The position numbers and the translations under genes are program-made. A stretch of 64,000 bases of DNA, taken from NCBI GenBank assembly GCA_018340375.1, contig JAFFJZ010000001.1:71850001-71914000 (forward strand). The letters are read 5' to 3'. Under the pieces are notes generated by a model. That model was given only the letters and a program-made list of their open reading frames with translations. It did not search any database and was not told where the DNA came from. Within the stretch, counting starts at the first letter, position 1. Each line of letters begins with the position of its first letter. The DNA comes from Gonatopus flavifemur. Its lineage: Eukaryota > Arthropoda > Insecta > Hymenoptera > Dryinidae. Positions 1 to 12,728 of the stretch are shown in pieces.

Positions 1-154
1 TCCTTTTTTTGCTTTTCGGCGCTTTTGTGGTTCTTCTGCAACTTTGCTGTCAAAGATTCAGCTTTAAATGTTCTGCTGTTCGCAAATAAATTCCCTGATA
101 TTTGCTCCAGAACATCATTTTCAATACAGTCCATTGGATCCCACAATGACATTA
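1..154. other. Non-coding edge before the first MITE
   Basis: No coding signal is visible. The open frame at the start of the window runs straight into the inverted arm of the transposon that begins at 155, so it is not a gene. The TA at 153-154 is the left target-site copy of that element. Confidence 0.6.
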
Positions 155-622
155 CACGGAGAAAAGTCGAGTTCGGAAGTATAGTAATCTTTAATAGGAA
201 ATTGAAGAATATTTCTTGAAATCTGAGTTTATTTCTTGAGTTCGTGATAAAGATGAAATGGTTCACATTTTTGTTGAATTTTATTAGGAAAAGAATGAAA
301 ATTTGCCAATACCTCATAAGAAATACAAAAAAATATGAACTTACCAGAAGTTGTGCATGGAATTTTATAAAGTAAATGACAAAATTCCGAAATCTTGTGA
401 ATCATTTTGTAAAATTTTATACGCGACTTTTGGAAAGTTTATATTTTTTTATACTGTTTATGAGGTATTGATGTATTTTCATTCTTTTTCTGATGAAATT
501 CAATAAAAATGTGAACCGTTTTATCTTTATTACGAACTTACGAAATAAACTCAGATTTTAAGAAATATTTTTCAATTTCCTATTGAAGATTACTATACTT
601 CCGAACTGCGTTTTTCTCCGTG
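155..622. mobile_element. Palindromic MITE with TA target site (CACGGAG ends)
   Basis: The element starts CACGGAGAAAAG and ends with the complement of CACGGAGAAAAAC. It is flanked by TA at 153-154 and 623-624. The left arm (155 to about 378) and right arm (about 402 to 622) are reverse complements with scattered mismatches and a loop of roughly 20 nt, so nearly the whole element can fold into one hairpin. Both arms encode the same run in opposite orientations (FGSIVIFNRKLKNIS), which explains two short mirror-image open frames here. There is no transposase. TA target duplication and long terminal inverted repeats fit a non-autonomous Tc1/mariner-type element; which transposase moved it is inference. 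Confidence 0.88.
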
Positions 623-624
623 TA

Positions 625-1130
625 GAGGAAAGGGTCTGAAAATGGGCTACCACTTTGATTTCATCTCCTACTGGCCAGTCTTCACGCGAAAAATTCAAAT
701 AAAAATCACAGCAAGAACCTACAACTATTAACAGAGGTCCGTATTTGAGCAATATATTGTTTTTTCAATGAATGAAGGAGTGATCAATTTTTGTCTGGAC
801 AACGTAAAAACTGTGATTTTTGAAAGTGGGGTCCGAATATGGGCTATCCGTAAAATTTTGTTAAAACTGTTGGCAGTTTGGTGTTTTTGGCGGAACTGTT
901 ATGATATCAATTCATTCTTCGGTTAATTTACGCTTCTATAATTCTCTAATTAAAGTTTTAAGAGGCACTGAAAAATATAAATTCACTTGTGGAAGGAACA
1001 TGTCGTACTGTAATCGCCAACTGCTGTGCACGCAACTTGTTAGTGATAAGAAACATGTTGAATCGGTCACCGCCAAGCGGCAACGCCATACAAGCCTACA
1101 ACTTTGATTGCCCATATTCGGACCCCTTCC
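625..1130. repeat. Degenerate inverted repeat around GGGTCCGAATATGGGC
   Basis: The 17-mer GGGGTCCGAATATGGGC at 828-844 recurs as its exact reverse complement at 1110-1126. A diverged direct copy (GGGTCTGAAAATGGGCT) lies at 632-648. Beyond these cores the arms match only weakly. This looks like the remains of one or more inverted-repeat elements rather than coding DNA. The short open frames inside (901-1107 and its antisense partner) have no recognisable protein features. Confidence 0.5.
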
Positions 1131-1556
1131 CTTATTATTTTTTGTACGAATTTATTCAACAATGACGAAAAGAAATAGAATTTTGGATTTCTACTGTGCA
1201 AAAATCTGCAGATTGTGTGGAAGAAACCAAAGACATTCAAGCAAGGATTCATTTCTTTCCGATTGAGTCAATGAAAATGGTAGGCATTTCATTGCAATCC
1301 TGTTATATTTCAAAATAATCGCGAAATTATACGAAAAAATTTGTTAATCTTATCTCATTGTCATTTTTCTGAAAAAATAATTTCTATTAGTGTTTCAAAA
1401 TGTTCTTTTGATGAATAATTGTGCGGGGGAAGTTAAATTTCTTTCTAAATTCAATAATGAAATAGCTGCAATCAACATCGAGCGACATCGTCAACTCCGG
1501 CACACTTATGGTACAACTTTGCACTGAGAAGAAGGTTTTAGTCAGAGAGGGACGTT

Positions 1557-1780
1557 GATTTTTGCCACCCCTTATGTATGGCAGCAAAAATTGATTTTTC
1601 ACGAAAATATTCTTTACCAAAAAATGTTGTTTCATTGCTTAGAATTTATTATTCTCCTAAAAAATGTTTTTAGATGATTAAAATTGAAAAAAAATTTTTT
1701 CGACCCGATTGCCGCCCTTTCACGGCCTGCCGCCCCTGCGCCATGGCGTCGTTGGCACAGGCCATAGTCCGCTCCTGGGT
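1557..1780. repeat. GC-rich patch with repeated TGCCGCCC-like motifs
   Basis: In otherwise AT-rich DNA, this stretch carries TTTTGCCACCCCTTA near 1560, TTGCCGCCCTTTC near 1708 and TGCCGCCCCTGCGCC near 1729. The reuse of one motif and the abrupt composition change suggest a fragment of a dispersed repeat. I cannot assign a family. Confidence 0.4.
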
Positions 1781-4154
1781 TTAGTTGAATATTAGATAGC
1801 TAGGAAATTTAGCCACTCTTGATACAAACTTAATTGAACCAAATAAACTTCAGTTAAATATGTTATTTACCTTGAATAAACTGTTTCATTCAAAGGCCGC
1901 AGACAGGTGCTTTTTTCTCAGTGTGTTTGATTGAATTACGACTTCAAATATGGATTTGATGAAATTATTTATAAATCCGTTATACAAAACATTGAAATTT
2001 TTATTAATATTTTATGAACTCACGGTTCACTCTTACACGGTGATTTCCAATAAGAAGTTTCTCTGTTCGTATACCGCATGAATTTATAAAATCCACGTAA
2101 TTGTCTGTTCCGATCTCACCCCGTGGTTTTCGTTGCAAGCAATAGCGAGGTGTCGGCCTCATAATCTCGTTCTACTTCTTTTTCATTCTTCCTTGACCCA
2201 TCGGGTGAATCACAGAAGGCAAATGACGAGGTATCATTTTTGTCATCATTCTTCCACCGTTGGTTTCTGACTGCATTCACACTTTTAGCCCTTGGCGACT
2301 CGGTGACAAAAGTATACATGTACAAAAGTGCTTTACAAATGGAGATTATCTCCGATCGTTCTTTGTGCGACGATTTTCCATATGTCCGATATTATATGGC
2401 TTTTATAACTCTCTTACCGACGCCTCATTTTGAATCTCACTGATCTTCATCTTGCTCGTGATATAAACCCTTCCAATTTTTCTTCCAAAGTATTTCGTGA
2501 CAATGAATAACGACGATCCGCGTTTCACGCTACGTTGAATAATATAATTGAATGTATGTTTTTGTCGAAAGGTGTGAATAGATCCACAAAATGAATGAGC
2601 GGCGATTAATTTGAGGTTGAAAATCGAAAGCTAAATATATCTTGTCTTCACTGTATTCACAGATTTTTTTCAAAGTATCGCTGGGAAATTTTTGTGGCGT
2701 TTTCAATCAATCTTTTTATCGTTGAACTGTTGATTTCAATTCCAAAATTCCGTGTATTTTATTTAATTTTGAGTTGGGGGTAGCTCCGCATAGATATCAA
2801 GAACAGCACTGCTCAATGATTGATTTTATTGTTCAAAAACCCGCCTCAATATCGAATCCACAAAATTCGTGTCACATTTTCTGAATACGATGAATTTGAT
2901 ATCCCGCCATATCTAAAACAGATGCAAATATTGTTGAGAAGTGCAGTAGATATCAATAGAGTATCGATAACATCTCAAAGTTCGGGCACTCGGTTTCTTT
3001 TGTCATTTCAAGAAGTATAGATGCGTTTAGTATATCGAATGAATAAATGGATGATGAATTTATTTCAACGTAATCTCATCTCTCGGAATATGTTGATCCA
3101 AAATCTATACAAATTCCTTGTATTATAGTTAGCATTCGTTCGAATATAATGTATTCTATGAACTCTCATTGTCACGTTACCTATTAAAGTATTCTTTTGT
3201 GGCCGATGAGTGGAAAAAGAACTGATTGTCAGTCATATGGGTACAAATGGATGAGACATATACCACGACTATGAACTATGAGAAAAATACAATGGAAAGA
3301 TAATGATATGCTCGACCACTATAATACGAAATAACGACTTCACACTTACAATCCGTGATGTGTAAAGAAATCGTGTAATGCATAACTATACTCTCCCGCC
3401 TCATTCAAGATTCCTGGTTCATGAAAAATTATATTCTAGATGAAAGAACAGAAATCCCTCCCAACGTCTTTTTTCTCCATACATGCGTTGTCGACGCTTG
3501 AAGTGTTTTGAAATATTAAAAGTCCTACCGCTTAAGAAAATCGTCTGATTGAAAATTCAATTATTAACATTTGAATTGTTTTGGAGAAAAAAAACAACAT
3601 TTATCTTAGTTTATTTCATCATGCGTGGTCTCTTTTTATTATACTTGTATCAGAAGTGTGAAATCATGTATCTGAAATGTCGAAAGGTTTACGATGTAAA
3701 TTAAACATCTCATTACCATCGTCTCGTGAACGTGTAGTATACGAGCATGACACTTTTGTCACTTAACGTTCCGATATAAGACAAAGATATTTCAGATACG
3801 TGAGCTTGATACAAATATATAATGTTTTCATAGTGTAATTTATTCTCCTGGTGATGCTTTGAATGTACGTAGTGAACAGTTGAAGCTAAAGTGTACAGCG
3901 TCAGGGATGGACTCAATCTTTGGCTTACGAGACTTGAACCCACCGCGCAATTTAATTTGATTTCACGAGATCCCGTTTCTTTCGAGCATTTTTCTGAGGT
4001 ACCAGTTTTATTTTTGCTCTAAAAGAAATCAAGTTTCTATCGAATGATTATGAAAATCAATGAAATCTCGATTATTAGGGCCAAGGGTACGCCTTGTCTG
4101 CCTCGATAGCACCAGGTAAGGGGCGAAGGAGGCCCTAAAATGATTTCTACTCGG
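1781..4154. other. Non-coding DNA, probably intronic
   Basis: No splice-bounded open frame or recognisable protein is seen. A TTTTTCTCAGTGTG string near 1913-1926 resembles the right end of the window's CACTGA-ended MITEs, but I find no matching left end, so it may be a solo fragment. The rest is AT-rich with no clear repeat. Confidence 0.55.
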
Positions 4155-4156
4155 TA

Positions 4157-4435
4157 CGGAGAAAAAATATAGTAGTACTGTTGCCTATTTTGCTTGCTAA
4201 ACCAGAAACAGGAAGATTTGTCAAATGGATTTTGTAAAATGGACATAAAAATATAAGAGATTACGAATGAATAACTGAATTGTACTATACGCTTTATAAA
4301 ATTGACCTACCTGCTATTTTTTCTACAATATTCGTAATCTTCCGTATTTTTGTGTAAAAATTCATTTTACGAACCTCCCTGTTTCTAGTTTACTAAGCAA
4401 AATTCTTATATTTTCGAGCAGCATTTTTCTCCGTG
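4157..4435. mobile_element. Palindromic MITE, diverged copy with CGGAGAAAAA ends
   Basis: The left end reads CGGAGAAAAAATATAG after TA (4155-4156). The right end is the complement of CACGGAGAAAAATGCTG. The arms (about 4157-4270 and 4325-4435) pair imperfectly, for example TTGCTTGCTAAACCAGAAAC against the complement of TTGCTTAGTAAACTAGAAAC. The left terminus lacks the first two bases of the CACGGAG end, and no intact TA abuts the right end, so this copy looks older than the one at 155-622. Confidence 0.72.
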
Positions 4436-4456
4436 GGTATCGATTCTGTAAAAATA

Positions 4457-4658
4457 CACTGACCGAGATCAATCCGGTATTTTCTTGAGTTAAGAAAATT
4501 TTCTTCAAACGTAGAAAACGTTTCCTCAGTTTGAAGCTTTACAGCGTCATATGGAGAAAATTTTCTCACCTCGAATACATTCTTTAGATAAGAAAAAAAA
4601 ATCCATTTTCAGATCAAGGGAATATGTTTTTTGGAATAAGCTAATTTTTCTGTCAGTG
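4457..4658. mobile_element. Short TA-flanked MITE with CACTGAC termini
   Basis: It starts CACTGACCGAG and ends with the complement of CACTGACAGAAAAATT, with TA on both sides (4455-4456 and 4659-4660). Perfect terminal pairing is short (CACTGAC), and inner parts match only in patches. It sits 20 bp after the preceding element, so insertions are clustered. The antisense open frame overlapping it is a by-product. Confidence 0.6.
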
Positions 4659-4660
4659 TA

Positions 4661-7600
4661 ACGGTACCTTTTGTGAACACCGCACTTAATTTCAAAGTAT
4701 TTTTGTATCCAGATGTTGGGTGAATATCTCAACAGCATTTCAACTATACCCAGTTATTGATGTACTTTGGTACAATTTACAACAATTTCCTGTCTTTATC
4801 TATCCGCGAGATCTTCACTGAGTGAACCATTATGCAAATAAAAGAATATCCACCCTATCCACGTTGTATCAAGCATGTTTACCCACGGAAGAATCATGAC
4901 GATCGATTATCATCTTCATTTGTTAAATTTCGAATTATCCAAAGCCCCAAGTTGAACCTGCAGAATGAAGATTTTCTTGACCAAAATAATACATGTGTTC
5001 GAAATACATTACCATTCAAGTTACCACAATTTGGGCGCATTTAAAGGATGGAGATTGCCACGAAAAACGTTGTTACTTCCCGAACACTCATTTGAACTTC
5101 CTCATCTAGGTTCATGTAAGAGGTAAGTAACGCAAGGTGCGCTTCTCTTGATTGTTGCACGACACGTATTATTTTGGTATTGAAACATCTTTAAGGGAGT
5201 AGCAATGATGAGAATCACATAATCGCGACCCACGTATCTGTACCTCTGTACACTGAGACTTGGTAAATTACATATAAATGGCAACGCGTGCGAGTAAAAC
5301 TCATGCAGCTGCTTGAAAAACAACGGTGGTTGACGCTTGCGGAGTTGAGAAAAATAACAAGTCATTGCATTTACACCGGCTTGAAATGAACGTACAGTTG
5401 TATATTCATGTCGAACAATGAAGAAAACTGATGGTAACGCGATTTTTGTACAAGATATATATAAAAGTCCTTACATCCAAAACTCAATTGAGTACTGTGA
5501 ACCAATGCGACACTTGAAAAATGTAAACCTAAAGAATCAATATTTTACTTTTGTTTCGTATTGTATTGTAAGAACAATATCATTTTTCATAAATTTCGAT
5601 GAGTACATTCCGTATGGTCAGTTAACTTTGAGTCATTGACATTGGATCATTAAAATAACAACGGATTCTTTTGAATAAAATGAATGGAATTAATGTTTGT
5701 CATTCGTGTTCAGTGTTAAATGAACAGTGATGAATATGAATTCAATTTGCAATTAACAATTATTCCAGACTTCAAACAATATTCAATATTTATTTCAAAT
5801 GTTTATAATTCGATTTAGTTTGCAAATGAATTGATGACTGCAAAGACTCAGTGATATTGTCACTTTAACTGTAAACTCCTTTTTACATATAATTGAGTGA
5901 TTAGATAATTTTTCCATTTTTTATACATTATTTTCGGAATCTAAATGCAGTAAATTTACTGCAATCTTAGAATGATTCAAAAATTCCAAAAACCGATCAT
6001 CGAGTCATATTGGTGGATGAAATAAATTGAATCCCAAAATCTATTACCACCCAAAATTGAATTTGAAGAAAACTGTTCTTGTTTGAGCTGGAAGAATATT
6101 TGACTCGTCAAAGGATGGTTGTGAATGCTGAGATACCCTCTATGTGTATATTCTACCATACAACAAAACAGAGCACACATGCTTCAGAGAAAAAGAGGGA
6201 TAGAAGACAAGATCGAAATTATCCGGAGAATTTCACAGAACCTATCTCTTTGCTAGAGATATATTTGTACTTTCAGGAAAGCAGGAAAAGAGAGTGAGGT
6301 TCATCAACTTCAGCATTCACTACGCTGTCGTCTTACGACAACGTAATCCGGTCTTTCGAACCCCTCATTCATTTTCAATATAAGAGAATTGGTTCTCCCA
6401 TATGTGCTAAGAATAATAAAATCATTTGAAAGGGCTGCTACTTCGTGATTCTAAAATTAACTGTAATGCTTAGATAACAATATTCAGATTTTTCAACGAT
6501 ATTGTCGTAGAAGGATTTGATATTCTTATTCTGTCGGATATCGATTTTCATTCGATTAGAATTTTGTAATGGAGCTATAGTTACGGTTTGGTAATGATGT
6601 TTACATACAAACATATACAGAAACCATTGACTACGCGGAGACCTACACGAGTAAGCATCTGGACTGCAGTGTAACAACAAAACAAGAAGCAGCAGCAGTA
6701 ACACCAATCCTTCGTCACTGACGGCTCCTAAAATTATCTCAAACGCGGGATCGGCCTTCCCTTTTACTAGACACTTCGACGTTTCCCCAGCACGAGTCGC
6801 GTGCCATTAGCGAGGACGTTCGATGGCTCTTTTCTCTCATTCCCCTGGTCCACTTCCACCTTCTCTTTCCTTCTCCTTTTTCTCTTTCATCTCTTCCTAA
6901 ATGCCTTTTCGAAACGACCATGCCCTTTGCAGCTGGCTCCTGCCGCGGTCTGCTCGTAACTCTTCTACGAGAGGACGGTAATTTAAAACGTACTTTCACG
7001 TCTACGTATGTGTGCGTATGAACACAACTTGAAGCACGTGAGGTAGGTCGATCTCCTTGCTCTAATTTCATGTGTGATAAAAATCGGCGAACTCGATGAT
7101 GTTTACAGGGTTGAGCTCAAAATTTCATGCACTTTCTTCCATATTTGGAATTTAAAACCTTCGATTATGTCGTGATGATTCATGGGTCTGACGAACACGG
7201 AATTCTCTGCTTTAAATTTGAATCATTTATTTTCTGTGAGAAAGTATGAAGCAGTATCATTGGTAGCCCTAATATCTCATTCATTTGCTGAAACCAAAAA
7301 TTCACTATTATACTTTCTTATATACACTATTTAATAACAACTTCCCTGTTTTTGTTTCAATTTTGGTTCACTTTCAAGTGGTAAAACATGCAGTTCATAC
7401 GAAATAATTTGAATAATAACAATATTTGATGTATCAATTTCCTCTTATCTGTTTATTTTTGAAATGTTCGAGTACATCGGAGATTGGAGTTCATAAATAC
7501 CATGTGGATGAAATAAAAATGGATAACAAGATTGATCTTTTGTTACTATAAAAAAAAATAAATGAATACGAGAGCAGAGTTGATCTTTTTTTTTTCTTTA

Positions 7601-9260
7601 TAAGAACTGGTCGCGAGCGGGTGGCCCTCTTTTTTTTCTCTCACATCATCGCTACCCCCCCAACGCATTGCCGGCAGTTTCATTTAAAGTCTAGACGACT
7701 TTGGTCCCCGGTTGATGGTACGGGTTCCTGGTATTTGATATTTATAATCGCGAAACTTTTCTCTCGCATTGAAAGACCCGATTCTCGGATTAGCGGAAGC
7801 TAAGGAGCAGCTCGGTCTTAGATCTTTCGTATATCAGATAGAGACAGAGAGAGGAGAGAGAGTGGAAAGACAACTGACACATGCCGTGTCAAAAGCCAGC
7901 CCCCAGCCAGCTTTTTTCTCTTCGTCTTCTTCCAATTCACAAGTGTTGATGCTGTATCTCTGTATCCCACTTCCTATTCATCCATTTATTTTATTCCCAT
8001 GTGAACTGACGCTGTAGACGTTACAATATTCTGCCATTAAGTTTCTCTGCTTTTTAATCTTACTTCTTCCCTGTTTTGTCGTTTTCAAATATTATGCATC
8101 ATTTATATATATTTACATGCAGTTCTGGTAGATTGCACGTGAGATTCAGTCCACTTTTGTGCGAATTCGGATTTTATTTGTTGGAAAAAATGAATTAGGT
8201 ACTTTACTCGTATTCTTCAGTTTTGATTGAAATATTCGTAGATCACGGACCACCTGTATTGTATAGAATATATAAAATTCAGATGAAAATCAGTAGATTA
8301 TTCGAATTGTATCATCGTAGCCTACGGTAATGATGAGAGGAAGAATTCGACGTTACTTAGACTTTCTTCTTTCTTTTCCTTTCTCCTCTTTGTATAGCGC
8401 GATCTCCCCAGAAACATTTCAAATGGACCGAGGTACACGCGTGTCTCTGGGTATACGCTCATGCGAATGATGGACGGACGAATGAACGATTGGGCGCGTA
8501 CACTCGTCTCAGGATAGCGCAATTAAGCAAATGACGCGCGTCCCACACGCGTTCATTCCATCTCTCTTTCAAGTTTTTTCTCCATCTCGTCCTGGTATCG
8601 CTTTTTCTCGTTCACAAACGCCAAAATGCATTCATTAGAAAGAAAAAAGGAGAAGAGAACGAGAGCTCCGCAGAATATAATAGGAATAACACCCTTTGAA
8701 TCTTTCATCCATCTATGGTTTTGCATGCAATTATACTTCTGATACAAAATTCAACTCCAGGCAAATAGCAGCAGGGATTCTTTTAGGTTTGGAGAATTGA
8801 ACAGACGAACAGTCGTCATGTTCCCTCTCGTTTCGTCGATGTATTCAATAATAAGTAAAAATTCAAAAACGGCGATGCAAAACTTCAATCGAAGCAAATG
8901 AAACGAGTCAATCTTGAAACCCCACGCGAAAGAAAAGAATCTCTATTCTCTTATTATCTCACAAAACGTTCCGCTCGATAAAAAGACTTGCCAGTCAGAT
9001 ACAAGAGCGTCGAGCAAAGAAAAAGTCATGTATTAAAACTGAGCAATTTCTCTTGCTCGCAAACCACGAGCAGCACGCGCCAAAGTTGTTGTTGCTCCCA
9101 TATTCTCCAAGTTTTTCTTACGAATTGTAATTCTTCACGACGAACATACGGTAAGTTGGAAATTGCCTGCAAGTGCGAAAGTAATTAGACGAAAGGAGGA
9201 ATCGTGCACACTTGTATATATATATCTTATTGGATGTTTTTTCTTACGTTTGTCATGCTT
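4661..9260. other. Non-coding DNA with purine/pyrimidine tracts
   Basis: No gene is recognised. A pyrimidine-rich patch at about 6830-6900 creates an Arg/Glu/Lys-rich antisense open frame (6739-7071) that looks like a composition artefact. A purine-rich AGAGAGAGG tract lies near 7841-7867. An octamer-like ATGCAAAT occurs at 4832-4839. CpG content rises around 8390-8550. These may be regulatory, but nothing proves it. Confidence 0.5.
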
Positions 9261-9700
9261 CGAATAAGTCTTGACCACTAATAAGACAGACTTTATAAAG
9301 CAATGGCGGTATCGTCGCATCAGGCAATGGCAATGTACAAAGCCAGAATTGCGTGCAACGTCGCGTGCACTCGAATTCAGGGCGCAATGCACAACTCTCT
9401 TATCCCGTGCAAACATCTTCCTTTGTATTATGTGTACGTATTTCAGGGTGTATTTAATGTGCACGGTATGGTCTTTGAACGGTGCTATCATTCTTCATTG
9501 TTGGCTCTGTCATTGCCACCTGCATTTATCATTGCGTTACTTTCTCGGCACTTGCAGGATCTTATCTGTCATTCTTATCATACTTATGAATACCTGCGAT
9601 CGAGGAATCGGTATCGAAGCATCCTCAGACATTTTACTCGCAGTGATACAAGTATTTTTTCAATTGAACAGAATTCGCGTCAACTTATTCACGTGAAATA
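9261..9700. other. Stop-poor, CpG-richer island
   Basis: Two + strand frames (9271-9696 and 9303-9701) and one - strand frame (9135-9491) are open together. Three overlapping frames cannot all be coding, and none shows a domain or a good start context. The likely cause is local composition with few TAA/TAG, including repeated GTGCA/TGCAC strings around 9350-9410. It could be a regulatory island. Confidence 0.35.
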
Positions 9701-12700
9701 ACATATGAGATAACAACAATGGACAGAATCATAAAGCAGTCTATTAGACTCAACGCATCATCTGATTTAATATTGGCAAACACGAATTATGAATTGTAGT
9801 ATATAGTGCTCTTTTTTTCGATCTAACAATGCAATTATCCATTTAATTTCACAAAAACCCCTGAATCTTCATTATATTCTTTGGTAAGAAAAACAATCTG
9901 GCTATAAGAACTACTATTTATATGAGAATCAAGTTCCTCGTGACATTCGACGATTAATATTTCATAAACAGAAAAACGCGTATCCGCGTGGACTTTGAAA
10001 CTGTGATTTCGAATTCACATGAGCTTTTCACTGCACTTTTGAAACTCGTACTCTCTACGATATGAAAAGGAATTCTAATACCCTTATATCAATATTAAAA
10101 TAACATTACGTGAGTAAGATTCTCAGGAAGAGGATATACTGGCTACACAATTTATTCTTTGATCCATCGAGGTCAACATCGATTGACCTCTCTGTATATA
10201 TAACGATAATTGAACGATCAAATACAAAGCTATCTGAAGTAAAGTTCGATCGCAATTATATCAAGAACCTCGTTCGAGATGATTACAATGTTGTACCACT
10301 TCTTTACGCCATACGTCACAACATTCAAAGTCGATAATAAAAAGAGAAGTTCATAATGATCTCTATCTTTTTGCTGATCTTCAACTCGTAATTTTCAAAG
10401 GGTCTTTTGAAATTGCAACCTCATTGAGATCATTGTCAGTGAAAAAATCTACTTAATAACAAAAAAATTCTTCAGGGTGGGTTATAATCAACTCAAACGG
10501 GATTCTTCATGTAATTGCTATCGAACTTCAACCCAGGTCAGTGCGTTTGATCGTTCAATTATATTACATAGTTCGTTTCATCGCCGAGTCTTCATTTTCC
10601 TTCAGAATTATGTTGCAATTTCATTCTTGTATCGAATTCTCATCATTTCCAGGTGACTTTTTTCCGCGGATTGTATGAAAGTATTCCCGAAAGATACTTG
10701 AAGCGTTTGAGACGTGATTCCAATAAAGTATCATTTGCCAAATTATTATATTTCAGTTGAGAGAATAATTTAAACTATTATCGCGCAAAGTGATTCCACG
10801 AATAACGTTGCGCTCGTAAATCACTTGACGAATTTCAAAAGTCAGCCAAGAGACTGAAGTAATTACATTCATTTGAGACAGGAATTAAGGTGATTGGATT
10901 GCTTAATTCAATAATCGTAAATTATATTTTCGAGTATGTTATGTTTATAAGAAAAACAAAAAAAATTCGAGGTTCTAATTTTACATAGTACATTTGAATA
11001 TAATATAAATTTATCATTCAAAGAATCCATTAATCACACTTGATCGATTAATTTTGTTGAACTTGGTCAACGATGATAATTCGTACTTGTTTTTTGTTTT
11101 CACAAATTTATCTCACGAGTGCAGCGAAGTACCAAAGATGCAGGTACCTCGTTAAAGGGGAAAACAAGTGGGGCGGAGGCGTTCAAAAATTTAACAACGC
11201 GCTCTCGAATGAACCTTCCGTCTCGAAACGATGGATCGTTCTCTTTCCTTTGCTGAAGATAAATTATACGGCCAGTGGAAAAGATTCTTCGACGTTTCGA
11301 GAGACGCGACTCTTTCAAGAGAAAAGAGAATAAGGAGGACTTAGTACTTCGGTTAAGACTGATACATTGTGTGTCGTAAACCGTTAAGTATCGGTCAGGA
11401 GCTTATACGAGAAACCTGCAACTTGCTCTTGACGAAAAAGGAAAATAGGGCCGTGGGACGGAAGCGGATGTAGAAGCAATAACTTTTTCGCTATCATCAT
11501 CGTCCGGATAAACTGTGATCGATCGAAATCCCATATTATTACGTTTTTTCTCTTTGTTCATCGATTGTTTCATTAATTTCATTGAGAGATTCTTTCTCAT
11601 TCCAATAATTGTTGTATAAATGTTTTATCAGTTCTTTGAAATCCACTGATCATGAAGATGATATGTATGAAAAAATGTTCTTATCGGATCAAATCAATTT
11701 GTACTTCATTCAAACTAGAGATCTGAATTTGTTGGGCAGTTGAAATAATTGTGCCTTTATCCTGCTCGGAAAGGCTTCGCCTGAATCAAGACTCAATGAC
11801 AAGTCTCAAAATCAAAAGAGAAGAAAGATTCGATAGTTCATCAAACTACATTAAAAAAATCAGGCAAATTTTGTAAAATAGCATGATCTTTAAAACAAAA
11901 TTTTCTTCTTTTGTTACAGGTATGTGTAGAGAGATAATTACGTTCTTCCTGGGAATCGAATGGTTTGGGAACAGCAGTGAGTGAGAAAAAAACTCCATTT
12001 CATACATTGTTTTCAATTCATTGCTTTTATTTGATTTCACAAATGATCATATATCATTATAATAATTACACGCGGAAAAAGCTCTTTTTTCTAAGAAACA
12101 GGTTTCATCAAACCTGTTCTACCGTACGCGAATCGATAATTGCATTACACGAAAGATTTGCTTTACTCGGATTACAGATATTTCGACGATCAACGGAGCA
12201 TACGAATTATTACTGTTATTCAAAGTTGCAGATATTTTACAATTAACGTGCAACAAACCTTGTATATAACATTTGTTGATAATTAATTCTTCATTCCCAG
12301 TTTCTTTCATTCGTAGAAATATGTATAATTTAGATTCACTTTGGATGAATTATTTTTCACAGTTTCAATTTGAATAGAATTTGGATTCTTGTTTTTATAG
12401 CAAATCTTCCCAAGTATAGAGTAAATTACAATACTTTTCTGTTTAAAATAATCAACAAGGTTGATAAACTTTCAAAAGTTCGCTCTTTTTCTTCTATCGT
12501 TTGTAACTGAATACTCTTGATTTCAATATGAATGCACTCCAAATGTTGTGGTGTTAAAGTGATGTATGCGTACAACAACAAAACAAGAATAGAAAGGAAA
12601 TAGCAGATTTGAAACCATCACGTGAAAGTATGTAGATAGAATAATTTATTCATTTAAGTCTTGTTTTTCGGTGGAAGAAATCGACCCTGATCTCTAAATA

Positions 12701-12728
12701 TTCGTAGCGCGCTAATAACGAGTGAAAA
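9701..12728. other. Non-coding DNA, probably intronic
   Basis: AT-rich DNA without recognisable exons or repeats. One notable local structure is the hairpin at 12097-12118, listed separately. Confidence 0.5.
12097..12118. repeat. Small perfect hairpin
   Basis: AACAGGTTT (12097-12105) and AAACCTGTT (12110-12118) are perfect 9-bp inverted arms separated by CATC. It could be a binding-site palindrome or chance; no transcript evidence can be read from sequence. Confidence 0.6.

Noticed and set aside
6739..7071. 110-codon minus frame rich in Arg, Glu, Lys and Ser
   Set aside because: It lies opposite a pyrimidine-rich tract and reflects that composition; no domain or splice context.
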